Origin: Dialister hominis
GTDB lineage: Bacteria; Bacillota; Negativicutes; Veillonellales; Dialisteraceae
Assembly: GCF_007164725.1 (NCBI RefSeq)
Contig: NZ_AP019697.1
Location: forward strand, 788,001 to 852,000
Reading direction: 5' to 3'
Length of the DNA stretch: 64,000 nucleotides
Shown here: piece after piece, positions 38,572-46,431 of the stretch
Layout: each line of letters starts with the position of its first letter
Position numbering within the stretch: position 1 is the first letter of the stretch
The notes under the pieces: generated by a model
What the model was told of the DNA's origin: nothing
Seen by the model: the letters and a program-made list of their open reading frames with translations, nothing else
Databases searched by the model: none
Position numbers and translations under genes: made by a program

Positions 38572-38604
38572 TTAAAACGTTTTCATGGAGTTGAGTGTTA
38601 TTAT
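38572..38604 (+). promoter_or_regulatory. Extended -10 with an overlapping cre-like palindrome
   Basis: TTAAAACGTTTTCA (38572-38585) differs at one position from the catabolite-response consensus TGWAANCGNTNWCA. It covers the -35 region of TGTTATTAT (38596-38604). Control of the MgtC-like gene by a CcpA/LacI-type repressor is possible. The rest of the gap has nothing else I can name. Confidence 0.4.
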
Positions 38605-38659
38605 ATTTATAGGGAAAAGAATTGGAATTTGTATTTCAATGTGAGTTGAGGTGGTGGCT

Positions 38660-39352
38660 TTGGATACATTAGATGCTCTTTTTAAGGAATGGAGCATTGG
38701 GGGAATATGTTTTCGCCTGCTGATGGCGACTGTGGCTGGCGTTATCATAGGAATGGACAGAGAATATAAAAATAAGGGCGCCGGTGTAAAAACCCACGCG
38801 CTTGTCTCTATCGGAGCCGCTATGGCAATGATATTAAATGAGTATGTTTTGCGAAATTATCCTGCATCCAATACAGATCTGACACGTCTGGGAGCGCAGG
38901 TTATCAGCGGAATCGGCTTTCTTGGTGTAGGTACGATTATTGTCACGGGCAGAAATGAAGTCAAAGGGCTGACAACGGCAGCCGGATTGTGGGCATGTGC
39001 CATCATAGGACTCTCAGCAGGCATCGGTTTCTTTGAGGGGACTATCATTGCACAGATTTTTGTAATCTTTGTATTAAGAGTGCTGGAGCCTGTAGATAAG
39101 CATCTGCGGACGCAGGCTAAGGATTTTGACCTGTATGTTGAGTTTAGCGATGTCCAGTCAATTAAAGCATTTCTGATGGACGTAAGGAAGAAGGGCGTGG
39201 AGATTACAAACTTCAATGTATTTAAAGAAAAGCATGGAGCGGCTGCTCTTGCCGCAACTATGACCATGAAGGTGCCGCATCATGGTGAGAAGGGGAAGTA
39301 TATTTCCTATTTGCAGACCGTTGAGGGAATCTCCTATGTTCATGAAATTTGA
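38660..39352 (+). CDS. MgtC/SapB-family membrane protein
   Basis: About 230 residues. The N-terminal two-thirds match MgtC: FRLLMATVAGVIIGMDREYKNKGAGVKTHALVSIGAAMAMI, then TRLGAQVISGIGFLGVGTIIV and GLTTAAGLWACAIIGLSAGIGF, with about five membrane helices. A ~80-residue soluble C-terminal domain, ACT-like in appearance, follows. MgtC proteins are linked to magnesium limitation and ATP-synthase control in some species, but many family members have no known function. GAGGTG at 38648 is well placed for TTG 38660; GTG 38651 lies inside it. Confidence 0.88.
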   Translation: MDTLDALFKEWSIGGICFRLLMATVAGVIIGMDREYKNKGAGVKTHALVSIGAAMAMILNEYVLRNYPASNTDLTRLGAQVISGIGFLGVGTIIVTGRNEVKGLTTAAGLWACAIIGLSAGIGFFEGTIIAQIFVIFVLRVLEPVDKHLRTQAKDFDLYVEFSDVQSIKAFLMDVRKKGVEITNFNVFKEKHGAAALAATMTMKVPHHGEKGKYISYLQTVEGISYVHEI

Positions 39353-39399
39353 AATGTTTTAAATTTCTGCCGGAATTACAATTAAGTTCTGCTAATTTC

Positions 39400-39428
39400 T
39401 TGACAAACTAATTTTATAAGGTTATAGT
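39400..39428 (+). promoter_or_regulatory. thrS promoter
   Basis: TTGACA (39400-39405), a 17-nt spacer and TATAGT (39423-39428). Confidence 0.75.
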
Positions 39429-39434
39429 GTTTAT

Positions 39435-39655
39435 ATTAAATGTAGTGCAAGAGACATGACATTTCAGACAGGCATGCCAAGAGAGTCTATGGCTGGTGTG
39501 AATAGACGATGCAGTCGATCTGTTACCACTCTTAAACAGAAAGATCTGAAATCTTTCCGGTGAACACCGTTATATGTCAGAGTGAAGCTTAGGCTTTAAT
39601 TTGGGTGGAACCACGGAATATACCTTTCGTCCCTTACGGGACGGAAGTTTTTTGT
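39435..39655 (+). promoter_or_regulatory. T-box riboswitch (threonine-specific) upstream of thrS
   Basis: The T-box sequence GGGTGGAACCACGG is at 39603-39616, directly before an intrinsic terminator (39624-39633 pairs with 39637-39646, then a T-rich tract). The stem I region lies at about 39440-39535. An ACC triplet at 39525-39527, followed by A and positioned on the 3' side of stem I, is a threonine codon and the likely specifier. Uncharged tRNA(Thr) would favour the antiterminator and allow thrS transcription. Confidence 0.92.
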
Positions 39656-39704
39656 TTTGTTGGATGTATCCCGAAACAGATTTTATAGAAAGGGTGAAAT
39701 TGTT

Positions 39705-41612
39705 ATGGTTACAATTCATTTGAAAGATGGAAAGGAAAAGCAGTTTGAAAGCAATGTTGCACTTTCCGAAGCTGCAAAAGCTATCTCCAACAGCTTGGGG
39801 AAAGAGGCCGTTGTAGCTAAAGTTGATGGCGAATTGACCGATCTTCGTGATCCGATCGTGGATGGGGCCACTGTGGAATTCTTCACAAAAAAGGATCCGG
39901 AAGGGCTTTTCACACTCAGACATACTGCAGCGCATGTAATGGCTCAAGCAATCCAGCATTTATATCCAGGCGTAAAATTTGCAATTGGCCCGGCTATTGA
40001 TGATGGATTCTATTATGATATTGACTCTGAACATGTCTTCAGCCAGGAAGACTTTGATGCCATTGAAAGAGAAATGGCAAAGATCAGCAAGGAAAATATT
40101 CCGCTGGTAAAAAAGGTTTTGCCGAGAGCAGAAGCATTGGAATTCTTCAAAGAAAAGAATCAGGATTATAAAGTCATGCTGATTGAAGACCTTCCGGAGG
40201 ATGCTGTCATTTCCTTATATGAACAGGGAGATTTCACAGACCTTTGCGCAGGCCCGCATATGAAAGCAACCGGCAAAGTCAAGGTATTTAAGCTGATGAC
40301 CGTTGCAGGTGCTTACTGGCGCGGCGATGAACACAACAAGATGCTCCAGCGTATTTATGCGACTGCATTCTTCAACAAAGAAGATCTTGAACATTTCCTC
40401 TTTGTACGTGCAGAAGCAGAAAAACGTGATCATAGAAAACTCGGAAAACAGCTTGACCTCTTTTCCTTCCATGAAGAAGGACCTGGTTTCCCGTTCTTCC
40501 ATCCAAAGGGAATGGTTCTCCGCAATCAGCTGATGGAATATGAAAGACAGCTGTTCAAGGAATTCGGCTATGTTGAAATCATGACACCAGTCATCCTCTC
40601 CAAGAAGCTGTGGATCCAGTCCGGCCATTGGGATCATTATAAAGAAAATATGTACTTCACCAAAATTGATGATGAAGACTATGCAATTAAGCCGATGAAC
40701 TGCCCGGGAGGAATTCTTTACTTCAAGAGCCAGCAGCGTTCCTATCGTGATCTCCCGATGCGCGTCGGTGAATTCGGCCTTGTACACAGACACGAGCTGC
40801 ACGGAGCCCTTCATGGATTATTCCGCGTCCGCTGCTTCACACAGGATGATGCGCATATCTTCATGACTCAGGATCAGATGAAGGAAGAAGTTATCAAGTG
40901 CATGTCTATGTATAAGAAGATGTATGGAGTTTTCGGCCTTGAATACCATGTAGAACTGTCCACCCGTCCTGAAAACTCAATGGGCAGTGATGAACTTTGG
41001 GAAATTTCGACAAATGCACTTCGTGAAGCTATCGAAATTGCCGGCGTTCCGTATCAGATCAATGAAGGCGACGGTGCATTCTATGGACCTAAGCTGGATT
41101 TCCATGTACAGGATTCCCTTGGAAGAACATGGCAGTGCGGCACGATCCAGATGGATATGCAGCTTCCGGAAAGATTCGACGTCAATTATGTCGGTGAAGA
41201 TGGAAACAAACATCGTGCTGTCATGCTGCATCGTGCAGGATACGGCTCTCTTGAACGTTTCATCGGCATCCTGATTGAACATTATGCCGGCGCTTTCCCG
41301 ACCTGGATTGCTCCTGTACAGGTTAAGGTTATCCCGGTAACTGAAAAGAATCTGGAATATGCAAAGGCTGTTGCAGACGCTATGTCTGAATCTGATATCC
41401 GTGTAGAAGTCGAAGAAGCCAATGAAACACTCGGATACAAGATCCGCAAGGCACAGATGGAAAAGGTTCCTTATATGCTGATTGTCGGCGACAAGGAAAT
41501 GAAGTCTCATACAGTTTCGATCAGAAGCAGAAAAAATGGCGATGAAGGTTCTACGCCGGTTGCCATGTTTGTTGCCAATCTGATTCGTGAAATTAAAACC
41601 AGAGAAGGCTGA
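39705..41612 (+). CDS. thrS: Threonyl-tRNA synthetase
   Basis: A 635-residue class II synthetase. An N-terminal TGS domain (HLKDGKEKQFESNVALSEAAKAIS) is followed by the editing domain (LFTLRHTAAHVMAQAIQHLYP) and the catalytic core with KPMNCPGGILYFK, LPMRVGEFGLVHRHE, RVRCFTQDDAHIF and VMLHRAGYGSLERFIGILIEHY, then the anticodon-binding domain. ATG 39705 follows AAAGGG; an earlier in-frame TTG at 39657 lies in the terminator region of the T-box and is unlikely. Expression should be T-box controlled. Confidence 0.97.
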   Translation: MVTIHLKDGKEKQFESNVALSEAAKAISNSLGKEAVVAKVDGELTDLRDPIVDGATVEFFTKKDPEGLFTLRHTAAHVMAQAIQHLYPGVKFAIGPAIDDGFYYDIDSEHVFSQEDFDAIEREMAKISKENIPLVKKVLPRAEALEFFKEKNQDYKVMLIEDLPEDAVISLYEQGDFTDLCAGPHMKATGKVKVFKLMTVAGAYWRGDEHNKMLQRIYATAFFNKEDLEHFLFVRAEAEKRDHRKLGKQLDLFSFHEEGPGFPFFHPKGMVLRNQLMEYERQLFKEFGYVEIMTPVILSKKLWIQSGHWDHYKENMYFTKIDDEDYAIKPMNCPGGILYFKSQQRSYRDLPMRVGEFGLVHRHELHGALHGLFRVRCFTQDDAHIFMTQDQMKEEVIKCMSMYKKMYGVFGLEYHVELSTRPENSMGSDELWEISTNALREAIEIAGVPYQINEGDGAFYGPKLDFHVQDSLGRTWQCGTIQMDMQLPERFDVNYVGEDGNKHRAVMLHRAGYGSLERFIGILIEHYAGAFPTWIAPVQVKVIPVTEKNLEYAKAVADAMSESDIRVEVEEANETLGYKIRKAQMEKVPYMLIVGDKEMKSHTVSIRSRKNGDEGSTPVAMFVANLIREIKTREG

Positions 41613-41614
41613 TT

Positions 41615-42058
41615 ATGTATAAAGAATTCCAGAGCGCTGATGTAGCCAGAGCAGCCATCAGGATGGCACTCTCTGAAAACAGAAGCGATGAAAACGAGCT
41701 TCGTGAAAAACTGGCAAAAAGTGGAATTCGTGCTGTTGCAGTCAACTTTGGCGGCAAGTTCCTGGATATCATCCCTAAAATTTATGAGTCTGCCATTGTT
41801 GCAGCCCAGCGTCAGCATGTTATCTCTGATACACATGTTGGCGATGGGTCCGTTGTCGGAGCCATGGAATCCGCTATCGAGCAGATCAAGCTTATGGCGA
41901 TGGGGATGAACGTAGGCGGCAAGATTGGAATTGCCAGATGGAAGGAACATCTTTGTGTTGCTGTATTCGTTGAAGTAGGTGTTTTACATTTCAACGAAGT
42001 AACTTTAGGAATGGCACATAGAGTTCTTAGAAATGACTTGACAGATGAAGATGATTGA
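41615..42058 (+). CDS. HutP family protein
   Basis: A 147-residue protein starting 2 nt after the thrS stop, so probably under the same T-box. It resembles the HutP family: DVARAAIRMALSENRSDENELREKLAKSGI, AVAVNFGGKFLDIIPKI, GMNVGGKIGIARWKEHLCVAVFVEVGVLHFNEVTLGMAHRV. HutP of Bacillus is a histidine-activated RNA-binding antiterminator of the hut operon. The members found outside hut loci, like this one, have no established role. RNA binding is inferred. Its last codons contain the infC promoter. Confidence 0.8.
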   Translation: MYKEFQSADVARAAIRMALSENRSDENELREKLAKSGIRAVAVNFGGKFLDIIPKIYESAIVAAQRQHVISDTHVGDGSVVGAMESAIEQIKLMAMGMNVGGKIGIARWKEHLCVAVFVEVGVLHFNEVTLGMAHRVLRNDLTDEDD

Positions 42059-42066
42059 GGTATTAT
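42038..42066 (+). promoter_or_regulatory. infC operon promoter inside the hutP-family gene
   Basis: TTGACA (42038-42043), a 17-nt spacer and TATTAT (42061-42066). The -35 lies in coding sequence. Transcription should start near 42073. Confidence 0.7.
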
Positions 42067-42072
42067 AGCAAA

Positions 42073-42195
42073 AGTGATTTATTAAAGCAGAAGTGATCCG
42101 CTTCTCACCTTACAAGGCTAAGAGCTACTAGGGTTTAAACAATGATTTAAAAGCGGACAGCTCATGCTGCCCGCTTTTATTATTTAATGATTTCA
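42073..42195 (+). ncRNA. infC leader, L20-type attenuator
   Basis: The leader ends in an intrinsic terminator: AAAAGCGG (42149-42156) pairs with CCGCTTTT (42171-42178), with inner CAGC/GCTG. Upstream, CCGCTT (42098-42103) can pair with AAGCGG (42151-42156) as an alternative structure, and GAAG..CTTC forms a small hairpin. This layout, with CTTCTCACCTTACAAGGCTA, matches the leaders through which L20 controls the infC-rpmI-rplT operon in Firmicutes. Confidence 0.75.
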
Positions 42196-42212
42196 TTTCG
42201 GGGGTGAAAAGA

Positions 42213-42722
42213 ATAGGTAAGGAACTCAGTATCAATGAAGAAATACGAGCCAGAGAGGTTCGTGTTGTCAGCGATGCAAACGAACAGTTGGGGATCATGA
42301 CGCTTCATGAAGCGATCAGTCTGGCTGAAGAAAAAGGCCTTGATCTCGTGGAAGTTGCTCCAAACGGGCATCCTCCAGTATGCCGTATTATGAATTATGG
42401 CAAATACAGATATGAACAGCAGAAACGTGATAAGGAAGCAAAAAAGAAACAGAAGGTTTTCCAGATAAAGGAAGTTAAGCTTCGTCCGAATATCGAAGAC
42501 CATGATTTCTTTGTCAAATTAAAAAATGCACAACGCTTTTTGTTGGATGGTAATAAAGTCAAAGTTACCATTATGTTTCGGGGTAGAGAAATGACTCATC
42601 CTGAATTAGGTCAGGATGTTCTCGATCGCTTTGCAAAAGAGTTGGGAGACTCAATTGTTCGAGAAAAACCACCGAAAATGGAAGGGCGCAATATGACTAT
42701 GATTATCGCCCCGAAAGCATAA
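42213..42722 (+). CDS. infC: Translation initiation factor IF-3
   Basis: About 169 residues: [25 protein letters not shown] at the N terminus, the basic linker ([18 protein letters not shown]) and the C-terminal domain ([23 protein letters not shown]). It binds 30S subunits and proofreads initiation. Reading starts at ATA 42213: the only strong ribosome site, GGGGGTGA (42199-42206), ends six bases before it, and the GTG at 42204 lies inside that site. A rare start codon that IF-3 itself discriminates against is the known basis of infC autoregulation. rpmI and rplT follow. Confidence 0.9.
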   Translation: MGKELSINEEIRAREVRVVSDANEQLGIMTLHEAISLAEEKGLDLVEVAPNGHPPVCRIMNYGKYRYEQQKRDKEAKKKQKVFQIKEVKLRPNIEDHDFFVKLKNAQRFLLDGNKVKVTIMFRGREMTHPELGQDVLDRFAKELGDSIVREKPPKMEGRNMTMIIAPKA

Positions 42723-42738
42723 TAAAGGAGAGAATAAA

Positions 42739-42936
42739 ATGCCGAAAATGAAAACCCGTCGCGCTGCGGCAAAACGTTTTACAGAAACCGGATCCGGTCA
42801 GTTCAAGAGAAATAAAGCTTTCAAGAGCCACATTCTCGAAAAGAAGTCCCCAAAGAGAAAGAGAAATTTCAGAAAAGCAGCACTGGTTTCTAAGTCTGAT
42901 TACAAACGTGTAGCGAAACTGCTGCCGAACGGCTAA
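42739..42936 (+). CDS. rpmI: 50S ribosomal protein L35
   Basis: A 65-residue very basic protein, [20 protein letters not shown] at the start and [20 protein letters not shown] in the core, standard for L35. It lies between infC and rplT with AAAGGAGAG as ribosome site. Confidence 0.97.
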   Translation: MPKMKTRRAAAKRFTETGSGQFKRNKAFKSHILEKKSPKRKRNFRKAALVSKSDYKRVAKLLPNG

Positions 42937-42954
42937 TAAGGAGGATTTAAGAGA

Positions 42955-43305
42955 ATGGCAAGAGTAAAAAGCGGCGTTACCGCACATGCAAGACATAAGA
43001 AAATTCTGAAACTGGCTAAGGGTTATAGAGGTGCACGTCATACTCAGTTCAGAAAAGCAAATGAACTGGTTATGAAGGCTCTCTACTATGCAAGAAGAGA
43101 CCGCAGATCCAAGAAGAGAGAATTCCGTAAGCTTTGGATCGTTCGTATCAATGCAGCAGCTCGTCTCAACGGCCTGACCTACAGCAAACTGATTGCCGGA
43201 CTTACAAAAGCTGGCATTGAAGTAAACCGCAAGATGCTGTCTGAACTCGCTATCAATGATCCTGCAGGCTTTGCAAAGATCTGCGATGCAGCTAAGAACG
43301 CTTAA
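42955..43305 (+). CDS. rplT: 50S ribosomal protein L20
   Basis: A 116-residue protein: [39 protein letters not shown] and [19 protein letters not shown]. It is an early 23S rRNA-binding protein and, in Firmicutes, the repressor that acts on the infC leader. The last gene of the operon, followed by a strong terminator. Confidence 0.97.
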   Translation: MARVKSGVTAHARHKKILKLAKGYRGARHTQFRKANELVMKALYYARRDRRSKKREFRKLWIVRINAAARLNGLTYSKLIAGLTKAGIEVNRKMLSELAINDPAGFAKICDAAKNA

Positions 43306-43333
43306 TTAGGACTGCTTCAAAACTTTGAACTAA

Positions 43334-43386
43334 AAAATCAGTTATCAATATCCGGGAAATCCTGGTATTGATAACTGATTTTTCAT
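43334..43386 (+). terminator. Rho-independent terminator after rplT
   Basis: Long stem beginning AAAAATCAGTTATCAATA and its complement TATTGATAACTGATTTTT, extended inside by CCGGG/CCTGG with AAAT as the loop; U-rich end. The IS1182 copy starts 15 bp downstream. Confidence 0.9.
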
Positions 43387-43400
43387 TATAGTATAAAAAA

Positions 43401-45211
43401 GGGGCTGTGACAAAATGGTTAATCATTTTGTTGCAGCCTCTTTTTTGCGTCTTTATTTCATCATTTTTAGCTCTGCTGTAAGCCTTTTACGTAAAAATGC
43501 GCGTAAGCCCCCTTACCCCCATAAGACTTTTAATTATATTGTCTTAGGCGGCAATCCTTATACGCATTATTTTTGTGATGTATTTCCTTAAATTATAGCC
43601 AAGTGCTACCAGGTATAACTCGGCTTTTACAGAATCTATCCCTTTTCTGACGATTCTTTTGTACCATCTGTCATGTTTCATGATTCCAAAAGTTCCTTCA
43701 GCCTGGATTGACCGGTTCATTCTTAGCAGGGCTCCATGGATGCTTTCCAGATTATCCTGAACCTCCTGGTACATGTTATTCCGTTCTCTGCTCAATGAGA
43801 TTCTTTTGTTCTTCGGGGTCTTTTTACATTGCTCTGCCAGCGGGCATCCTTGGCAGTCTTCGCATTCAAATACTTCCTCCTGCCTGCCGTATAAGTTCCC
43901 TCTGACCAGATGTCTATAGATAAATTTGAAAGCCCTGTCATTTGGACAACGGATGGTTCCATTCTCATCAACTCTAAAGTTTATTGGCCGAAACGGATTG
44001 GTATGGTATTTCTTGTCTTTCGTTTCTTTCTTGTACATGGGGAATTTCATATACTTTTCCATACCGTGCTGCTCGCAATAGATGTAATTGTTGAAAGATC
44101 CATATCCTGCATCTGCCACAGGATACTTAGGATAAGCCCCATAGACTTCGTGGAATTCCTCCATCAGCGGTACGAAGCAATCCATATCTGAACGATACTG
44201 GTTAACATCAATTACGGCAATAAATTCATCGGCAACACCTATTTGGACATTGTATGCAGGCAGAAGCTGATCATTTCCCATGTAGTCCGACTTGATTCGC
44301 ATGAATGTTGCATCCGTATCGGTCTTCGAATAACTGTTTCTGGAAGTACCGCATATCTGTATCTTCTCAACATATTCTTCAAGTTTTGATGTATATGCCT
44401 TAAGCTGCTCATACTTGCGTTGATGATCGGACTTGCGATGCCCGCTTCCATGAACAAAGGCCGTCTCATCAATCTGCCAGATTTCTTTTAATTTATCCAA
44501 TACCAGACGCAGATAGTCCGGAGCGTATTCTGTATTGATGTTTACACTCATATGGTCATACTTAAGATCATCATTGAGTAACTCAAAAAGGCTGGTAATC
44601 TTGGCAAAAAGCTTGTAGCGGGATTTTTCAGCGGATTTCTTCCATACCCAGCTGTATTTATTTGCGTTCGCTTCAAACTTGGAACCGTCAATATATATAT
44701 GCTGCAAATCCACGTTGAGTTTGCCGCAGAGTTCTTTCGTAATTGAATAAAAGATATCCTTGAGAGAATACTTAAGAAAGCCCTTCACGAAATGACAGAA
44801 TGTCCGATAGGATGGGGCTTCATAATTCATCAGGTACATATATCTGATATTAACCCTGCAATTATCTTCAAGTTTTCTAAAAGAGCAATATCCTTCTTCT
44901 GCGAAACCATAGATGATCGTTTTCAGCATGTTGACGGGATTATACCTGGGTCTGCCAGCGCCACGCGTCGGTATGTAACGAAGGTACTTTTTAAGATCGA
45001 TTTCCTCCATAAATCTGTCATACATTAAAACAGGATCATCGACATTGAGAATCTCAGAGGGAAACATTGGCAAAATGCCTTGTTCTGCGGTAAAATGATT
45101 GCTAGTGTTGTTATTTTTCATTGTAAAAAATTATAACACGAAAGGCTCTGCCCCGGACCAAATGATCCGGGGCAGAGCCCTTTTTGTTGGGATGAATTTT
45201 GTCACATCCCC
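43401..45211 (-). mobile_element. IS1182-family insertion sequence, copy 1 (intact)
   Basis: An 1811-bp element with ends GGGGCTGTGACAAAAT (left) and, read inward, GGGGATGTGACAAAAT (right), carrying one full transposase gene on the minus strand. Both ends also hold terminator-like hairpins: 43403-43438 with a T tract after it, and 45144-45179 followed by TTTTT. The flanks are not a direct repeat: the 16 bp before the left end (ATTATAGTATAAAAAA) are the exact reverse complement of the 16 bp after the right end. The element therefore lies at the centre of a palindrome. A near-identical copy is at 56947-58760. Confidence 0.9.
43544..45121 (-). CDS. IS1182-family transposase
   Basis: A 525-residue DDE transposase. 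N-terminal helix-turn-helix region (FPSEILNVDDPVLMYDRFMEEID, GRPRYNPVNMLKTIIYGFAEEGYCS), YIDGSKFEANANKYSWVWKKS with the first acidic residue, VADAGYGSFNNYIYCEQHG with the second, a cysteine cluster (CEDCQGCPLAEQCKK) and RMNRSIQAEGTFGIMKHD with the last. On the minus strand TGTTATAAT is only about ten bases upstream of ATG 45121, and no ribosome site is present, so a leaderless or read-through-driven mRNA is possible. The C-terminal RGTNS-like end region is intact, in contrast to copy 2's frameshift. Confidence 0.93.
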   Translation of the reverse strand: MKNNNTSNHFTAEQGILPMFPSEILNVDDPVLMYDRFMEEIDLKKYLRYIPTRGAGRPRYNPVNMLKTIIYGFAEEGYCSFRKLEDNCRVNIRYMYLMNYEAPSYRTFCHFVKGFLKYSLKDIFYSITKELCGKLNVDLQHIYIDGSKFEANANKYSWVWKKSAEKSRYKLFAKITSLFELLNDDLKYDHMSVNINTEYAPDYLRLVLDKLKEIWQIDETAFVHGSGHRKSDHQRKYEQLKAYTSKLEEYVEKIQICGTSRNSYSKTDTDATFMRIKSDYMGNDQLLPAYNVQIGVADEFIAVIDVNQYRSDMDCFVPLMEEFHEVYGAYPKYPVADAGYGSFNNYIYCEQHGMEKYMKFPMYKKETKDKKYHTNPFRPINFRVDENGTIRCPNDRAFKFIYRHLVRGNLYGRQEEVFECEDCQGCPLAEQCKKTPKNKRISLSRERNNMYQEVQDNLESIHGALLRMNRSIQAEGTFGIMKHDRWYKRIVRKGIDSVKAELYLVALGYNLRKYITKIMRIRIAA

Positions 45212-45233
45212 TTTTTTATACTATAATCCTTGA

Positions 45234-46166
45234 TTAAATCGTATTTGCGGAACCGAGGACAGCTTCAATCTTATGCATGACCATCTGTTTGACAGCTTCG
45301 CGTGCTGGTTTCAAGTATCCGCGCGGGTCAAAGTTGGATGGGTCTTCAGCAAGAGCTTTTCTGATGGCACTTGTCATCGCAAGACGAATGTCTGTGTCGA
45401 TATTAATTTTGCATACAGCCATAGTCGCAGCTTTTCTCAGCATATCTTCAGGAACACCCTTGGCACCGAGTACTTTTCCGCCATAGGCATTGCACTGTTC
45501 AACAAATTCCGGAATAACGGTGGAAGCACCATGAAGAACGATCGGATAATCCGGCAGAAGTTTTCCAACCTTTTCCAGGCGGTCATAATCCAGATAGGGG
45601 TCGCCTTTGTATTTATAGGCGCCATGGCTTGTGCCGATGGCGATAGCAAGGGAATCGCAGCCAGTCAGTTCAACAAATTCTGCTGCCTGATCAGGATCAG
45701 TGAAGATTGCATCTTTTGCATCTACACTGACCAGGTCTTCTACTCCGGCCAGTCTTCCTAATTCTGCTTCAACCACAACACCTTTATCGTGAGCATATCC
45801 AACAATCTGTTTCGTGATTCTAACGTTTTCTTCATATGGGTGTTTTGAACCATCATACATGACGGAGGAGAATCCGCCATCAATGCAGGCTTTGCAGATT
45901 TCATAGGAAGAGCCATGGTCGAGATGAAGAGCAGTTGGGATTTCCGGATAATCCTGAAGAGCAATTTTTACAAGTCCTACAATATATTCCTGGCCTGCAT
46001 AGTTGCGTGCACCTTCGGAAGCCTGAAGAATAACTGGTGAGTTCTCCTCTTTGGCTGCTTCCATGATTCCCTGAATAATTTCCATGTTGTTGACGTTGAA
46101 AGCGCCTATTGCATAGTGTCCTTCATACGCTTTTTTGAACATTTCAGTTGTTCCAACGAGCGGCAT
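45234..46166 (-). CDS. fba: Fructose-bisphosphate aldolase, class II
   Basis: A 310-residue zinc-dependent aldolase: MPLVGTTEMFKKAYEGHYAIGAFNVNNMEI, TALHLDHGSSYEICKACIDGGFSSVMYDGS (first zinc His and Asp), VVVEAELGRLAGVED (Glu), AIGTSHGAYK, VLHGASTVIP and NIDTDIRLAMTSAIR. It cleaves fructose-1,6-bisphosphate in glycolysis. ATG 46166 has GGAGG eight bases upstream; five extra in-frame residues from 46181 are not needed. The IS1182 copy ends only 22 bp after the stop and splits what looks like its terminator palindrome. Confidence 0.96.
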   Translation of the reverse strand: MPLVGTTEMFKKAYEGHYAIGAFNVNNMEIIQGIMEAAKEENSPVILQASEGARNYAGQEYIVGLVKIALQDYPEIPTALHLDHGSSYEICKACIDGGFSSVMYDGSKHPYEENVRITKQIVGYAHDKGVVVEAELGRLAGVEDLVSVDAKDAIFTDPDQAAEFVELTGCDSLAIAIGTSHGAYKYKGDPYLDYDRLEKVGKLLPDYPIVLHGASTVIPEFVEQCNAYGGKVLGAKGVPEDMLRKAATMAVCKINIDTDIRLAMTSAIRKALAEDPSNFDPRGYLKPAREAVKQMVMHKIEAVLGSANTI

Positions 46167-46210
46167 ATTTGTTTCCTCCATTTCAAATAATGCAAGAATA
46201 ATTCTATCAG

Positions 46211-46255
46211 TACATGACTTTCAGAAAAGTCATGTAATCATTCTTCTTTATTATA
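46211..46255 (-). promoter_or_regulatory. fba promoter region with a palindromic operator candidate
   Basis: On the minus strand TATAAT (46255-46250) is followed by a palindrome with perfect 10-bp arms, TACATGACTT / AAGTCATGTA (46211-46220 and 46227-46236). Its place just downstream of the -10 suggests an operator or a 5' leader hairpin. The rest of the 46256-46431 gap shows nothing I can name. Confidence 0.45.
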
Positions 46256-46431
46256 CTGAAAGAATCAATAGATTTCCATGGGATTTAAATAAAGATATGA
46301 AATGTTGAGCGCCCTAAATCTGCCTTCCTTACAGCGTCTGGGGGATTACTGTAATTGGAACTGGAAAAATACATCCGGAAAGATATTCGTTATTTTTATC
46401 GTTCAGCTGATGCTTAGGACCAGAATATTTT

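Noticed and set aside
42204-42206. GTG as the infC start
   Set aside because: It lies within the only ribosome site and has none upstream; ATA 42213 is placed correctly.
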